Part shown: piece after piece, positions 1 to 9,755 of the stretch | Position numbering within the stretch: the stretch's first letter is position 1 | Layout: each line of letters begins with the position of its first letter | Source: an uncultured Microbulbifer sp. | GTDB taxonomy: Bacteria; Pseudomonadota; Gammaproteobacteria; Pseudomonadales; Cellvibrionaceae | Direction: 5' to 3' | Assembly: GCF_947504145.1 (NCBI RefSeq) | Contig: NZ_CANNGQ010000002.1 | Coordinates: 62,001 to 126,000, forward strand | DNA length: 64,000 nt | Made by a program: the position numbers and the translations under genes | The notes under the pieces: model-generated | The model's database searches: none | What the model was told of the DNA's origin: nothing | Seen by the model: only the letters and a program-made list of their open reading frames with translations

Positions 1-338
1 AAGTCCAGCGGTGGATTTCCCGCGCCTACCTGCAGCTGGTCCGGAGTAAAAAACTGCAGAGACATTTGCCCCGCGGCAATTGCCGTGGTGGATTTCTGCG
101 GAGTTTTCAGTGCGGTCAGCGCTTGCTGGCGCTGTGTAAAAAAGCCGCCCAGCTGCTGCGCATGGCGGTTTGCCACCTGCTGTGCGGCCGTGTGTACACT
201 GCTGGCGTTGCGTCCCTCGATGACGTTGCTCATCAGCAGGTGTGCCCCGCCGAGCCAGATGGCAGCGGCCAGCAGCACAGGCAGGCTCAGCCCGCTGTGC
301 CACAGGGGTTTTCTTTCCGTTTGAATGTGTGAAGCCAC
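1..338 (-). CDS. N-terminal part of a membrane-anchored protein, probably AlgC-like phosphomannomutase (partial)
   Basis: An open frame on the minus strand begins at a GTG (338) and runs off the window edge. The 112 visible residues show a short basic start, one hydrophobic segment (about residues 18-38, rich in Leu, Val and Ala), and then a Gln/Ala-rich stretch that should lie outside the cytoplasm. No ATG exists between the upstream in-frame stop (near 417) and this GTG; a GGGAG lies about 12 bases upstream. It follows coaBC by 91 bases in the same direction. In pseudomonads the gene after coaBC and dut is algC, and some relatives carry an AlgC with an N-terminal membrane extension, so AlgC-like is the best guess. 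No catalytic domain is visible, so function is inference from position. Confidence 0.5.
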   Translation of the reverse strand, partial: MASHIQTERKPLWHSGLSLPVLLAAAIWLGGAHLLMSNVIEGRNASSVHTAAQQVANRHAQQLGGFFTQRQQALTALKTPQKSTTAIAAGQMSLQFFTPDQLQVGAGNPPLD

Positions 339-429
339 GACTTGTTCAGTCTCCCAGTCTTCCCAGACCAGCCCCCGGACCGGTTCAGTATTTTCTGAAT
401 CTTGTGTGTTGTTTGGTTATTTGTTTTAT

Positions 430-1647
430 CTATTCTGCGCTCGGGAATGCCCGGGCCGCGATCAATCCAATCAGCTGTGTTGCCAGCTCTGTTTTCAGTG
501 CCGCCGGCAGCAACTGTTCACCATTGTCGTCGATTAAAATGACCTGATTGCGGTCGCTGTTAAAGCCGCCTTCCGGATTGCTCACATCGTTGGCGATGAT
601 CATGTCGAGATTTTTCCGCGCGAGTTTTCCTCTCGCGTGTTCAGCAACCTTTTCTGTTTCCGCAGCAAAACCCACAACAAACGGACGTTTGCTGGTGCGC
701 CCCGCAATGGCGGCGACAATATCCGGGTTTTTCACCAGTTGCAGCACATCGCTGTCGCTGCCGTCTTCCTTCTTGATCTTCTGGTTGGCGACCACCGCGG
801 GGCGAAAATCCACCACGGCGGCGGCGGCGATAAACAGGTCGCTGTCATCGGCGGCATCTTCGGCCGCCTTGTGCATATCTTCCGTGCTGACCACATCTAC
901 CCGGTTGACCCCGGCGGGCGTCTCCAGCCGCACCGGCCCGGCGATCAGGGTGACCTCGGCGCCAGCGCGCGCGGCGGCCGCGGCAATGGCAAAGCCCATT
1001 TTCCCGGAACTGTGGTTGCTCAGGTAGCGCACCGGGTCCAGCGCCTCGCGGGTGGGGCCGGCGGTAATGGCGACTTTCTTACCCTTGAGTACCTGTTCCG
1101 GTGCGATGGTGTTGATCAGCCCATCCACAATATCCAGCGGCTCCAGCATGCGCCCGGGACCCACGTCGCCACAGGCCTGGCTGCCGGCGTCAGGCCCCAG
1201 CAGGGTCGCACCGCGGCTCTGTAGTGTCTGCGCATTGGCCTGGGTAGCCGGGTGGCGCCACATGGCCTGGTTCATGGCCGGGGCCAGTACCAGTGGTGCT
1301 TCGGAGGCCAGGCACAGGGTGCTGAGCAGGTCGTCGGCCATACCCGCAGCAAGCCTGGCCATCACGCTGGCACTGGCAGGAGCGATCAGAATCACGTCGG
1401 CCCACTTGGCCAGCTCGATATGCCCCATGGCCGCCTCGGCGGCCGGGTCCAGTAAATCGGTGTGTACCGGATTGCCGGAAAGCGCCTGAAAGGTGAGCGG
1501 TTTTACGAACTCGCGGGCGCCCGCGGTCATCACCACGCGTACGGTGGCGCCGCGATCCTGGAGCCTGCGTACCAGGTCGGCGCTTTTATAGGCGGCAATA
1601 CCGCCGGTAACGCCAAGCAGTATCCGTTTGTCGGCCAGAGAGGGCAT
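430..1647 (-). CDS. coaBC: Bifunctional phosphopantothenoylcysteine decarboxylase / phosphopantothenate-cysteine ligase
   Basis: Adds cysteine to 4'-phosphopantothenate and decarboxylates the product to 4'-phosphopantetheine in coenzyme A synthesis. The N-terminal flavoprotein (CoaC) half has a GGIAAYK nucleotide-binding start, His76 in [10 protein letters not shown] and Cys159 in [10 protein letters not shown]. The CoaB half begins near residue 190 and holds Asn211 (SNHSSGKMG) and Lys290. These residues match the known E. coli Dfp catalytic set with an offset of one. I chose the ATG at 1647 (405 aa) rather than the upstream in-frame ATG at 1716, because the family begins just before the [10 protein letters not shown] strand. 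It is divergent from radC, the usual pseudomonad arrangement, but no dut gene follows. Confidence 0.95.
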   Translation of the reverse strand: MPSLADKRILLGVTGGIAAYKSADLVRRLQDRGATVRVVMTAGAREFVKPLTFQALSGNPVHTDLLDPAAEAAMGHIELAKWADVILIAPASASVMARLAAGMADDLLSTLCLASEAPLVLAPAMNQAMWRHPATQANAQTLQSRGATLLGPDAGSQACGDVGPGRMLEPLDIVDGLINTIAPEQVLKGKKVAITAGPTREALDPVRYLSNHSSGKMGFAIAAAAARAGAEVTLIAGPVRLETPAGVNRVDVVSTEDMHKAAEDAADDSDLFIAAAAVVDFRPAVVANQKIKKEDGSDSDVLQLVKNPDIVAAIAGRTSKRPFVVGFAAETEKVAEHARGKLARKNLDMIIANDVSNPEGGFNSDRNQVILIDDNGEQLLPAALKTELATQLIGLIAARAFPSAE

Positions 1648-1788
1648 ATTCTGTGGTTCCGGAACTCTGAGAGCGCGTAAGATTACCATCTTAGCGCCGG
1701 TGGCAATACGGCCCACGGATAGCTAGTCGGGGCTTGCAGGGGAAGCGAGCGTTTACTTTGACTGAATAGTATTACCCACGGAGGGGAA

Positions 1789-2463
1789 ATGGCGATTACG
1801 GACTGGCCCGCGGAAGAGCGCCCGCGCGAGAAGTTACTGGCGAAGGGGGCGGCGGCGCTGTCGGATGCGGAGCTGCTGGCAATCTTCCTGCGCACCGGGT
1901 TGCGGGGCGTATCGGCGGTGGACCTGGCGCGGCAGCTACTGGCCGACTTCGGCGGGCTGCGGCCGCTGCTGGAGGCGGAGCGCAAAGCCTTCTGTGCGGG
2001 CAAGGGGCTGGGAGATGCCAAGTTTGTGCAACTGCAGGCCGTTCTCGAAATGGGCCGACGCCATCTGGCAGAGGATCTGAAACGCTCCGACGCGCTCACC
2101 AGCCCCCAGGCTGTGCGTGACTACCTGTCCGCCCAGCTGCGCCACCGTACCCGGGAAGTGTTCTGCTGCCTGTTCCTCGACAGTCAGCACCGGGTGATCG
2201 CCTATGAAGAGTTGTTCGAAGGTACCCTGAACGCCGCCAGCGTGTATCCTCGGGAAGTGGTACAGGCCGCGCTGGCCAAAGGCGCCGCCGCCGTGATCCT
2301 GGCGCACAACCACCCCTCGGGAGTGAGTGAGCCCAGCCAGGCAGACATCCACATCACCGCGCGGTTGAAAGATGCGCTGGCGCTGGTGGATATCCGGGTG
2401 CTGGACCACCTGATTGTCGGCGAGGGCGCCGGGTGCTCGTTTGCAGAGCGGGGTCTTATCTGA
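1789..2463 (+). CDS. radC: RadC family JAMM-domain protein
   Basis: A 224-residue RadC/YicR-type protein. The N-terminal half carries helix-hairpin-helix-like sequence ([14 protein letters not shown]), and the C-terminal half is an MPN+/JAMM domain with a complete metalloprotease-type motif: His173 and His175 in AHNHPSG, Ser177 and Asp186. Despite its name, a role in DNA repair is not established for the family. A strong purine-rich Shine-Dalgarno (GGAGGGG) lies just before the ATG. It is divergent from coaBC and precedes rpmB, as in many gammaproteobacteria. Confidence 0.93.
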   Translation: MAITDWPAEERPREKLLAKGAAALSDAELLAIFLRTGLRGVSAVDLARQLLADFGGLRPLLEAERKAFCAGKGLGDAKFVQLQAVLEMGRRHLAEDLKRSDALTSPQAVRDYLSAQLRHRTREVFCCLFLDSQHRVIAYEELFEGTLNAASVYPREVVQAALAKGAAAVILAHNHPSGVSEPSQADIHITARLKDALALVDIRVLDHLIVGEGAGCSFAERGLI

Positions 2464-2511
2464 CCCCCGACTCAAAATGGCCGTCCAGACAGCAAAAAAG
2501 CTGGTTAAAAC

Positions 2512-2540
2512 TTGCCCCCTATAGGGTGTTCTGGTATAAA
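2512..2540 (+). promoter_or_regulatory. Predicted sigma-70 promoter of rpmB-rpmG
   Basis: TTGCCC (2512-2517) and TATAAA (2535-2540) are separated by exactly 17 bases, and the -10 is preceded by TGG. It lies about 120 bases upstream of rpmB in the radC-rpmB gap, suggesting a leader of about 110 nt. Confidence 0.7.
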
Positions 2541-2659
2541 ACGCCGCTCTTTGCGGCCGGGCTAGATTCTGTACAGATCCTGCGGTCGCGCTGGAACCGA
2601 ATTTTGCACCTGCCCCGCCGCCGCGCTGAGGGCACGAGAGAGTTAAAGAGGCTAATCAG

Positions 2660-2896
2660 ATGTCCAAGGTATGTCAGGTAACCGGCAAGCGCCCGGTAAC
2701 CGGAAACAACGTTTCTCACGCCAAGAACCGCACCAAGCGTCGCTTCGTGCCGAACCTGCAGTCCCACCGTTTCTGGGTGGAAGCAGAGAAGCGCTTTGTG
2801 AAACTGCGTGTATCCACTAAAGGTATGCGTATTATCGATAAGAAAGGTATCGATACCGTTTTGGTTGAGCTGCGCAAGCGCGGCGAGAAAGTTTAA
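2660..2896 (+). CDS. rpmB: 50S ribosomal protein L28
   Basis: A full-length 78-residue bL28 starting [20 protein letters not shown], the characteristic family start, with a basic C-terminal region. AGAGG lies 10 bases before the ATG. It forms a two-gene operon with rpmG 33 bases downstream, driven by the promoter at 2512-2540 and closed by the terminator at 3107-3134. There is one Cys near the N-terminus but no CxxC zinc pair, so it looks like the zinc-independent form. Confidence 0.98.
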   Translation: MSKVCQVTGKRPVTGNNVSHAKNRTKRRFVPNLQSHRFWVEAEKRFVKLRVSTKGMRIIDKKGIDTVLVELRKRGEKV

Positions 2897-2929
2897 TTGC
2901 TGCCGTAGCAGCAGATCGGAGATAGAACA

Positions 2930-3085
2930 ATGCGTGACAAGATTCGCCTGAATTCCAGCGCCGGTACCGGCCACTTCTACACCACTGACAAGAACAAGCG
3001 CAACATGCCTGAGAAAATGGAGATCAAAAAATACGATCCCGTTGCTCGCAAGCACGTTATGTACAAGGAAGGCAAAATCAAGTAA
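2930..3085 (+). CDS. rpmG: 50S ribosomal protein L33
   Basis: A 51-residue basic protein beginning [19 protein letters not shown] and ending [11 protein letters not shown], typical of gammaproteobacterial bL33. It contains no cysteine, so it is the zinc-free form. The N-terminus is a few residues shorter than the usual MAKG-containing start. A GGAGA Shine-Dalgarno lies in the gap after rpmB. Translation runs in frame from the ATG at 2930 to the TAA at 3083-3085. Confidence 0.97.
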   Translation: MRDKIRLNSSAGTGHFYTTDKNKRNMPEKMEIKKYDPVARKHVMYKEGKIK

Positions 3086-3106
3086 TTGATAGTCTTGCTA
3101 GTTCGC

Positions 3107-3134
3107 AAAAAAGCCCGGTTTTCCGGGCTTTTTT
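3107..3134 (+). terminator. Rho-independent terminator after rpmG
   Basis: A perfect hairpin: AAAAAAGCCCGG (3107-3118), loop TTTT, CCGGGCTTTTTT (3123-3134), with the T-tract directly after the GC stem. The A-tract before it could make it work in both directions. Confidence 0.92.
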
Positions 3135-3153
3135 GTGCGCGGAGCGCAGATAA

Positions 3154-3969
3154 ATGCCTGAACTACCAGAAGTAGAAACGACAAAGCGCGGTCTGGCTCC
3201 CCACTTGGAGGGGCGTAAGGTCAAGCTGTGTGAAATCCGCCAGCACCGCCTGCGCTGGCCGGTGGACGGAGATTTTGCAGAGATAATTCGGGGCGCCCGT
3301 ATCCAGCGCCTGGATCGCCGCGCCAAATATTTGCTGGTGGAAACCGACAAAGGCCTCGCCATCTGGCACCTGGGTATGTCCGGCAGCCTGCGTATTGTCG
3401 ATGGCAAACTGCCGCCGGAAAAACACGATCATATCGACTGGCTCCTCGACAGCGGCCAGCGCCTGCGCTTCCACGATCCTCGCCGTTTTGGCGCCCTGCT
3501 GTGGACCACCGAAGACATTGCCGAGCACGAACTCATCGCCCACCTGGGCCCAGAGCCCCTGAGTGACGACTTCGACAGCGACTACCTGTTCATTACCTCC
3601 CGCAACCGCAAAGCTCCTGTAAAAACTTTCATCATGGACGGCCGTATCGTCGTCGGCGTTGGCAACATCTACGCCAGTGAAGCCCTGTTTATGGCTGGCA
3701 TCCGCCCGCAAACCCCCGCCGGCAAAATTTCCCGCGCGCGCTACGAGCGTCTGGTGGAAGCCATCAAAACCGTACTCGCCGCTGCCATCGAGCAGGGCGG
3801 CACCACGCTAAAGGACTTCGTCGGCGGCGACGGCAAACCCGGCTACTTTGCTCAGCAGCTGAACGCTTACGGTCGGGGAGGTCAGCCCTGCCCCCGCTGC
3901 CCCGGCACCATCCGCGAACAAATCATCGGCCAGCGCAACACCTTCTTTTGTCCCCGCTGCCAACGCTGA
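3154..3969 (+). CDS. mutM: Formamidopyrimidine-DNA glycosylase
   Basis: Base-excision repair enzyme that removes 8-oxoguanine and formamidopyrimidines and cleaves the abasic strand. The protein is 271 aa, the usual length. It starts MPELPEVE, giving the catalytic N-terminal Pro2 and Glu3; a conserved lysine sits in RRAKYLLVE near residue 58. The C-terminus is a zinc finger with Cys246, Cys249, Cys266 and Cys269. It begins only 20 bases after the rpmG terminator, so its own promoter must overlap that hairpin or it is transcribed by read-through. Confidence 0.97.
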   Translation: MPELPEVETTKRGLAPHLEGRKVKLCEIRQHRLRWPVDGDFAEIIRGARIQRLDRRAKYLLVETDKGLAIWHLGMSGSLRIVDGKLPPEKHDHIDWLLDSGQRLRFHDPRRFGALLWTTEDIAEHELIAHLGPEPLSDDFDSDYLFITSRNRKAPVKTFIMDGRIVVGVGNIYASEALFMAGIRPQTPAGKISRARYERLVEAIKTVLAAAIEQGGTTLKDFVGGDGKPGYFAQQLNAYGRGGQPCPRCPGTIREQIIGQRNTFFCPRCQR

Positions 3970-4030
3970 TTGGGAATTCGTTGTCACTTACCCTAAGTTT
4001 GAGACCGATATTCTCATCGGACCCAAACCC

Positions 4031-4189
4031 ATGATTATGATGTTGCCTTTCCTCACTGCAGTCATCTCTGCCTGGTTTACCTGGCGGGGCCACCGCGGTA
4101 CCGCCATGGTCTGGTGGGGAATTACCGCGGCGATCTATGTTGCCTGGTGCTTCTACCATATGACCTCTTCGCTGAATATTTCCCTGTGA
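4031..4189 (+). CDS. DUF5993 family small membrane protein
   Basis: A 52-residue protein beginning MIMMLPFLTAVISAWFTWRG, with two hydrophobic segments separated by a short RGHRGT turn and ending in YHMTSSLNISL. Size, the WRGHR turn and the position directly before a DsbB-like gene match the DUF5993 family as I know it. The gap to the next start is 22 bases, so the two are probably co-transcribed. The Shine-Dalgarno is weak, and a second in-frame ATG at 4037 is an alternative start. The family has no assigned function; a partner role for the DsbB-like protein is inference. Confidence 0.7.
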   Translation: MIMMLPFLTAVISAWFTWRGHRGTAMVWWGITAAIYVAWCFYHMTSSLNISL

Positions 4190-4211
4190 TTCTCATTGTG
4201 AAAGGTATGCC

Positions 4212-4781
4212 ATGATCCACCATCTATTTGGCCTGCGCCGCTGGACCGATTGCCTCAATGCCCTCGCCCTGCTGGGAATCAGTGGTGTGCTCTGGTTTGC
4301 TTTTGCCTGGCAGATTGTGCTGCACGAACTCCCCTGTCCGCTGTGCCTCTTGCAGAGAGTGGCGTTTGCCATGGCCGGTATCGGATTGATGTTGAACGTC
4401 TGTTTCGGCAGCCGTCCGGCGCACTACGGTATTGCGTTGTTGTCCGCGCTCGCCGGCATGGTGTCTTCCGCACGCCAGGTACTTTTGCATATCGCCCCCG
4501 GTGACCCGGGTTTCGGGTCCCCGTTTCTCGGCCTGCATTTTTACACCTGGGCGCTAATCGCGTTTTTTGCGCTGGGGCTTTTTCTGGGTGGGTTGTTGTT
4601 GCTGGATCAGATGAAACTGAAAGAAGCCGCCGATGTGCCGCGCGCGCCGGGGTGGTTGGGAAAGTTGGCGGTTTACAGTTTTCTGGCGATTTTACTGGTC
4701 ACTGTAATTTCCACGTTGTTGGAGTGTGGCTTCGGGCCCTGCCCGGATGACCCGACGAACTATCTGTGGTTGCCGGGGTAG
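4212..4781 (+). CDS. DsbB-like disulfide bond formation protein, divergent second cysteine pair
   Basis: A 189-residue inner-membrane protein with four or five hydrophobic segments. Cys42 and Cys45 in LPCPLCLLQR form the DsbB-type redox pair that passes electrons to quinone. The second periplasmic loop, which in canonical DsbB carries the pair that oxidises DsbA, has no cysteine. Instead Cys172 and Cys177 occur in ECGFGPCPDDP near the C-terminus, after an added last membrane segment. AAAGG lies 8 bases before the ATG. A second, canonical DsbB is encoded at 21,966-22,466. The partner of this divergent form is unknown; the adjacent DUF5993 protein is a candidate. Confidence 0.85.
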   Translation: MIHHLFGLRRWTDCLNALALLGISGVLWFAFAWQIVLHELPCPLCLLQRVAFAMAGIGLMLNVCFGSRPAHYGIALLSALAGMVSSARQVLLHIAPGDPGFGSPFLGLHFYTWALIAFFALGLFLGGLLLLDQMKLKEAADVPRAPGWLGKLAVYSFLAILLVTVISTLLECGFGPCPDDPTNYLWLPG

Positions 4782-4785
4782 TACA

Positions 4786-5112
4786 TCATACGGGTGAAGT
4801 CAGCTTGAGCCCGATAATTCCCGCAACGATCAATCCGATGCACAGAACGCGCGGCAGTGCGGTAGATTCAGAAAACAGCACGATGCCGAGAATGGCCGTT
4901 CCCACTGCGCCGATACCGGTCCACACCGCGTAACCTGTGCCCACGGGAATCGTCTTCAGTGCCTGGGCGAGAAAATAGAAGCTCGCGATCATGGTGATGA
5001 TCGTGAGTGCACTGGGCAGGGGTTTGCTGAATCCCTGCGTGTATTTGAGGCCGATTGCCCAGCCTACTTCCAGCAGCCCGGCAATCAGCAATAGAAACCA
5101 TGGATTGGCCAC
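4786..5112 (-). CDS. gdx: Guanidinium exporter of the small multidrug resistance family
   Basis: A 108-residue, four-helix SMR protein. The essential glutamate is Glu15 in [15 protein letters not shown], and [11 protein letters not shown] (around residues 61-71) matches the Gdx (SugE) subtype rather than the EmrE drug-pump subtype. Gdx exchanges guanidinium for protons as an antiparallel dimer. AGAGGAAG precedes the ATG. It lies 29 bases after the ggt stop on the same strand, so both may share a transcript. No guanidine riboswitch can fit in that gap. Confidence 0.9.
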   Translation of the reverse strand: MANPWFLLLIAGLLEVGWAIGLKYTQGFSKPLPSALTIITMIASFYFLAQALKTIPVGTGYAVWTGIGAVGTAILGIVLFSESTALPRVLCIGLIVAGIIGLKLTSPV

Positions 5113-5141
5113 GGGTGTACTTCCTCTGGTTACCGATTGAA

Positions 5142-6905
5142 TTACTTACCCAGGGCGCTGCCTTCACGGCGGGTATCTGCCCCGCCCAGCAACTTGCCGT
5201 CTTGCAGCGCGATGCCGTGAATACCGCTGTTCAATTCCTTACGCACGACTTTGTGTCCTTTCATTTCCAGTCGTGCCAGTTCCTTATCGGAAAGCGTATC
5301 CGGCTCCACTTCCACCCGGTAACCGATCGCACCGATATTGCCGGCGTGGATGGCTTCGGCAATGGGCATACCTTTGCTCAGGTGGTAGAGGATGGTGCGG
5401 GCGGTGTAGTCAATGATCCGCGAGCCACCGGGAGAGCCGACGACCAGTCGCAGGCTGCCATCGCGATTGAACACAATGGTGGGCGACATGGAAGAGCGCG
5501 GGCGCTTGCCGGGTTCCACGCGGTTGGCGACCAGCTGCTTTTCCCGGTTGCGGGGCACGAAGGAGAAGTCAGTAAGCTGGTTATTCAGCAAAAATCCTTT
5601 GACCAGTAACCGCGAGCCAAAGCCGGTTTCAATGCTGGTGGTCATGCTCACTGCGTTGCCGTACTGGTCGACGATGGAAAGGTGACTGGTGTTCGGAAGC
5701 TCCGGCGATACCGACTCTTTGCGCTTCCCGGAGAAGGCGCCGGGAACACCGGGTCGGGCCGGCTGCGCGTGTTCCATATTGATCAGCTTGGCGCGCTGGG
5801 CCAGATACTGGGGCGCGACCAATGCGGTAACCGGCACATCAATGAATTCGCTGTCCGCGGCGTAGGTGTTGCGGTCGGCAAAGGCGAGTTCCGACGCTTC
5901 CACAAACAAATGGGTGAGTTCTGCACTGCCTACCGGGTAGTCGTCCAGGGGGAAGTGCTGGAGCATGCCGAGGATTGCGCCCACAGTGGTACCGCCAGAC
6001 GAGGGCATGGTTGCGCCGCAGACTTCATACACCAGAAATTCCGCGCACACCGGCTCGCGAACCTTGGCCTGGTAATCTGCCATATCCTTGCGCGTCATCA
6101 CGCCCGGGTTTTTCGGGTCGTGGCGCACCGCGTCGACAATAGCAGCGGCGATATCGCCGTCGTAAAACGGTTTTGTGCCCTGCTCTGCGAGGGTTTTCAG
6201 TGTTTCCGCGTAGGCTGGATTCTTCAGGATGTGTCCAACGGGCAGGGGCTTGCCGTCCTTGTCGAACAGGTAACTGCGGATGGCCGGGCGCGCGGCTACC
6301 CGCGGCATACGGATAATGAGCTGGTGCAATCGCGGGGATACCGCAAAGCCCTGTTCCGCCAGGGTAATGGCGGGTTGGAACAGGTCCTCCCAGGGCAGCT
6401 TTCCATCCCGCTGGTGGGCCAGCTCCAGCATCCGCATGACACCGGGCACCCCTACGGAATAACCGCCGATCACAGCGTCGAGAAAGCCGCGCGGCTGGCC
6501 GTCGCGAATAAAGTAATTTTCATCCACTGCCATGGGTGCGGTTTCGCGGCCGTCGTAGGAAAGCAGCTTTTTCTCGTCCGCGCGGTAACTCAGCATAAAG
6601 GCGCCGCCGCCGATGCCGGAGGATTGTGGTTCCACAAGCCCGAGCACCAGCTGCGCGGCGATGGCGGCATCCACGGCGGTACCGCCTTTCGCGAGCATCT
6701 GCTCAGCGGCGCTGGAAGCGTGCGGGTTGGCGGTGACCGCCATGTATTTTTCCGCGCTGGCGGACTTGATCTCGGTGCGCCCGGTGGCGAACTCCGGCTG
6801 GACTTCTTTGTGCTGGTCGCCAGTCTGTTTGTCAGACAGGGGCGCGGCAACCGCAGTGGCGGCGGTGAGGAAAACAGAGAGGAAGCAATACAGGGGCTTG
6901 TTCAC
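5142..6905 (-). CDS. ggt: Gamma-glutamyltransferase (periplasmic)
   Basis: Ntn-hydrolase that cleaves and transfers the gamma-glutamyl group of glutathione. The frame extends to 7052 but would overlap coaD; the GTG at 6905 gives a clean Sec signal peptide ([18 protein letters not shown], then VAAP) and 587 aa, the usual size. The autocatalytic nucleophile is Thr406 in [16 protein letters not shown], where the proenzyme splits into large and small subunits. [10 protein letters not shown] in the small subunit is the oxyanion-hole glycine motif. It follows coaD and precedes gdx in the same direction. Confidence 0.94.
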   Translation of the reverse strand: MNKPLYCFLSVFLTAATAVAAPLSDKQTGDQHKEVQPEFATGRTEIKSASAEKYMAVTANPHASSAAEQMLAKGGTAVDAAIAAQLVLGLVEPQSSGIGGGAFMLSYRADEKKLLSYDGRETAPMAVDENYFIRDGQPRGFLDAVIGGYSVGVPGVMRMLELAHQRDGKLPWEDLFQPAITLAEQGFAVSPRLHQLIIRMPRVAARPAIRSYLFDKDGKPLPVGHILKNPAYAETLKTLAEQGTKPFYDGDIAAAIVDAVRHDPKNPGVMTRKDMADYQAKVREPVCAEFLVYEVCGATMPSSGGTTVGAILGMLQHFPLDDYPVGSAELTHLFVEASELAFADRNTYAADSEFIDVPVTALVAPQYLAQRAKLINMEHAQPARPGVPGAFSGKRKESVSPELPNTSHLSIVDQYGNAVSMTTSIETGFGSRLLVKGFLLNNQLTDFSFVPRNREKQLVANRVEPGKRPRSSMSPTIVFNRDGSLRLVVGSPGGSRIIDYTARTILYHLSKGMPIAEAIHAGNIGAIGYRVEVEPDTLSDKELARLEMKGHKVVRKELNSGIHGIALQDGKLLGGADTRREGSALGK

Positions 6906-6990
6906 AGGGCGATCCGAATCAATTCGCTGGATCGCCCGAGTGTACCAGACCAGAAGCGGCCGAAGCAGGCCTGGGGCTGCTGCCTGGAAT

Positions 6991-7482
<492 letters not shown>

Positions 7483-7611
7483 CTAGCCGGCCAGAAGGGA
7501 CGCGCATGTTAAACAATTTAGCCCCGGCTCTCAAAAAGTCCGCTTAAAATCCGGGAATCTGAGGTGAATTTTCGGAATTCACGAGGTAAATCTTGTCCGG
7601 GCTTGGCTGAA

Positions 7612-8217
7612 TCATGCCCTGAATAGCCGCATACACACCTGCCCGGCCTGTTTTTCCTTTTCCAGCTGCCAGTCGCCGGGCGCGTTAATCGGCGTGCTGC
7701 GAGGGGATTCTACGTAGATCAGCGTGTTGTTGGCGACGCACCCGGCCTCTATCAGCCCGGCGAGTGCACTTTGCCACAGGTCGTTGGCAAACGGTGGATC
7801 GACAAAGATCACGTCGAAGGGCTCCACCGGCTGACTGAGAAAGACCTCGGCCGGACAGTTGTGGACCCGCGCGCCCTCGGCCTGCAGCAGGTCCAGCTGC
7901 TGGCGCAGGGTCTGTGCCGCGCCGCGATCCATCTCCACAAAGTCCACTTCTGCGGCGCCCCGGCTCAGTGCTTCCAGGCCGAGCGCGCCGGAACCCGCGT
8001 ACAGGTCCAGACAGCGCGCACCGGGTAAATGAAACTGCAGCCAGTTGAACAGGGTCTCGCGCAGTCGGTCCCCGGTGGGGCGCAGCCCCTCGATGGGCGC
8101 GAAGGCCACTTTGCGCCCGCGCCAACGGCCGCCGATGATGCGCAGTTGCGACGTGAGGGCCGATTTTGAGCGGCTGTTCGGTGCTTGTCTGGGCCGGGGG
8201 CTGCGGTTTCTGGGCAT
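7612..8217 (-). CDS. rsmD: 16S rRNA (guanine(966)-N(2))-methyltransferase
   Basis: Methylates G966 of 16S rRNA in the assembled 30S subunit. The 201-residue protein has the SAM-binding glycine loop LDLYAGSGALGLEA (residues 70-83) and the catalytic DPPF at 140-143, both diagnostic of N6/N2 amino-methyltransferases of this family. The basic first 20 residues are an extension. It is divergent from ftsY, the common rsmD-ftsYEX-rpoH arrangement. Confidence 0.95.
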   Translation of the reverse strand: MPRNRSPRPRQAPNSRSKSALTSQLRIIGGRWRGRKVAFAPIEGLRPTGDRLRETLFNWLQFHLPGARCLDLYAGSGALGLEALSRGAAEVDFVEMDRGAAQTLRQQLDLLQAEGARVHNCPAEVFLSQPVEPFDVIFVDPPFANDLWQSALAGLIEAGCVANNTLIYVESPRSTPINAPGDWQLEKEKQAGQVCMRLFRA

Positions 8218-8367
8218 TCGGGATCCGGTCGATGGGCAAATTATGGCGGCGCACGGCTGTGTGTGAAACGGCCAGCGGTGCTAAGATTAGCGCCTTTCCG
8301 CCACCGGCCGCCAGCCGCCGTCGGTGGGCGTATCATCCACTGTCCCCAGTCAAAGAATCCGCACCCG

Positions 8368-9639
8368 ATGATTTTCGATTTTCTGCGCAAGAAAAAGCCC
8401 GAGGCCGAGGAGTCCAACGAAGAGCGAGTGGATAACCCCTTAAGCCATGAGACGGCCCCTGAATCGACCGAGCCGGGGCCCGGGCCCGAGGTAGAGCAGG
8501 AGCCGGAGTTCGAGATTCCGGACAACCTGCTGACAGACCCGGTCAAAGAGGCTTCCGAGCCTGAGCCTGAAGCGGTGCCGCAGCTGGAAGAGAAGCTGTC
8601 GGTAGAAGAAGCGCCGGAATCGGCGTTTGATCCGGCGGCCGAGACCCAGGTCGAGCCTGCCGCCCCTCCAGTTACTCAGGCCCAGCCAGTTACCCAGGAG
8701 AAGCCCAGGAAAGAGGGCTTCTTCGCGCGCATCCGTCGCGGCCTGTCCCGCACCAGCAGCCAGTTTGCCGAGGGCATGGGCAATCTGTTCCTGGGTGCCA
8801 AGGAGATCGACGAAGATCTGATGGAGGAGCTGGAGACCCAGCTGCTGATGGCAGATGTGGGCCTGGATGCCACTACCGAGATTATCGACCGCCTGACCGA
8901 GCGGGTTTCCCGCCGCGAGCTCTCCAATGGCGAGGCGTTGTACAACGCTTTGCAGGAGGAATTGGCCGGGTTGCTGGACAAGGTTGAGGAACCGCTGGCC
9001 ATCGATCAGGGGAAAAAACCATTTGTGATTCTGGTGGTGGGTGTGAACGGTGTGGGTAAGACCACTACGATCGGCAAGCTGGCGCACCGTTTCCTGAATG
9101 AAGGTAAGTCGGTGATGCTGGCGGCCGGGGATACTTTTCGCGCGGCGGCGGTGGAGCAGCTGCAGGTGTGGGGCGAGCGTCACAATGTGCCGGTGGTGGC
9201 CCAGCACACTGGTGCCGATAGCGCCTCTGTCATCTTTGATGCGATACAGTCTGCCCAGTCTCGCGGTGTGGACGTGGTGATTGCCGACACTGCCGGGCGC
9301 CTGCACAACAAGTCCAATTTGATGGAGGAGTTGTCGAAGGTGCGTCGGGTGATGGGCAAGCTGGACGATTCCGCACCCCACGAGGTGCTGCTGGTGCTGG
9401 ATGCGGGCACCGGCCAGAACGCGCTGTCTCAGGCGGAGACGTTCCGGGACTCTGCCGGTGTCTCCGGACTGGTGCTGACCAAGCTCGACGGTACGGCCAA
9501 GGGCGGGGTGATTTTCGCGCTGGCGCAGAAGCTGGGGATTCCGGTACGCTTTATCGGCGTTGGGGAGCAGGCCGAAGACTTGCAGCCGTTTGTGGCCAAG
9601 GACTTTGTAGCGGCGCTGTTTAATCGCGCCCAGGGGTGA
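8368..9639 (+). CDS. ftsY: Signal recognition particle receptor FtsY
   Basis: SRP GTPase receptor that delivers nascent membrane proteins to SecYEG. I chose the ATG at 8368 (MIFDFLRKKKPEAEE) over an upstream in-frame start at 8185, because the longer version only adds low-complexity sequence that overlaps rsmD on the other strand. It has a long acidic A domain (about residues 10-125, rich in Glu and Pro), then the helical N domain and the GTPase G domain with GVNGVGKTTT, DTAGR and TKLDG. At 423 aa its size is normal for a form with an acidic extension. Confidence 0.96.
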   Translation: MIFDFLRKKKPEAEESNEERVDNPLSHETAPESTEPGPGPEVEQEPEFEIPDNLLTDPVKEASEPEPEAVPQLEEKLSVEEAPESAFDPAAETQVEPAAPPVTQAQPVTQEKPRKEGFFARIRRGLSRTSSQFAEGMGNLFLGAKEIDEDLMEELETQLLMADVGLDATTEIIDRLTERVSRRELSNGEALYNALQEELAGLLDKVEEPLAIDQGKKPFVILVVGVNGVGKTTTIGKLAHRFLNEGKSVMLAAGDTFRAAAVEQLQVWGERHNVPVVAQHTGADSASVIFDAIQSAQSRGVDVVIADTAGRLHNKSNLMEELSKVRRVMGKLDDSAPHEVLLVLDAGTGQNALSQAETFRDSAGVSGLVLTKLDGTAKGGVIFALAQKLGIPVRFIGVGEQAEDLQPFVAKDFVAALFNRAQG

Positions 9640-9755
9640 TTTTTTAGGGCTTGTGGTCCTTGCTTGGGAAGTCCGGTATCAGCACCTGCGCGCAAAGGTA
9701 TGCGTGTTCGGCGGGGGCGTACCGTAGCTGAATTAAAAACAACAAAAATGCGCTC

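Noticed and set aside
5113..5141. Guanidine riboswitch for gdx
   Set aside because: The gap to ggt is only 29 bases and shows no conserved fold.
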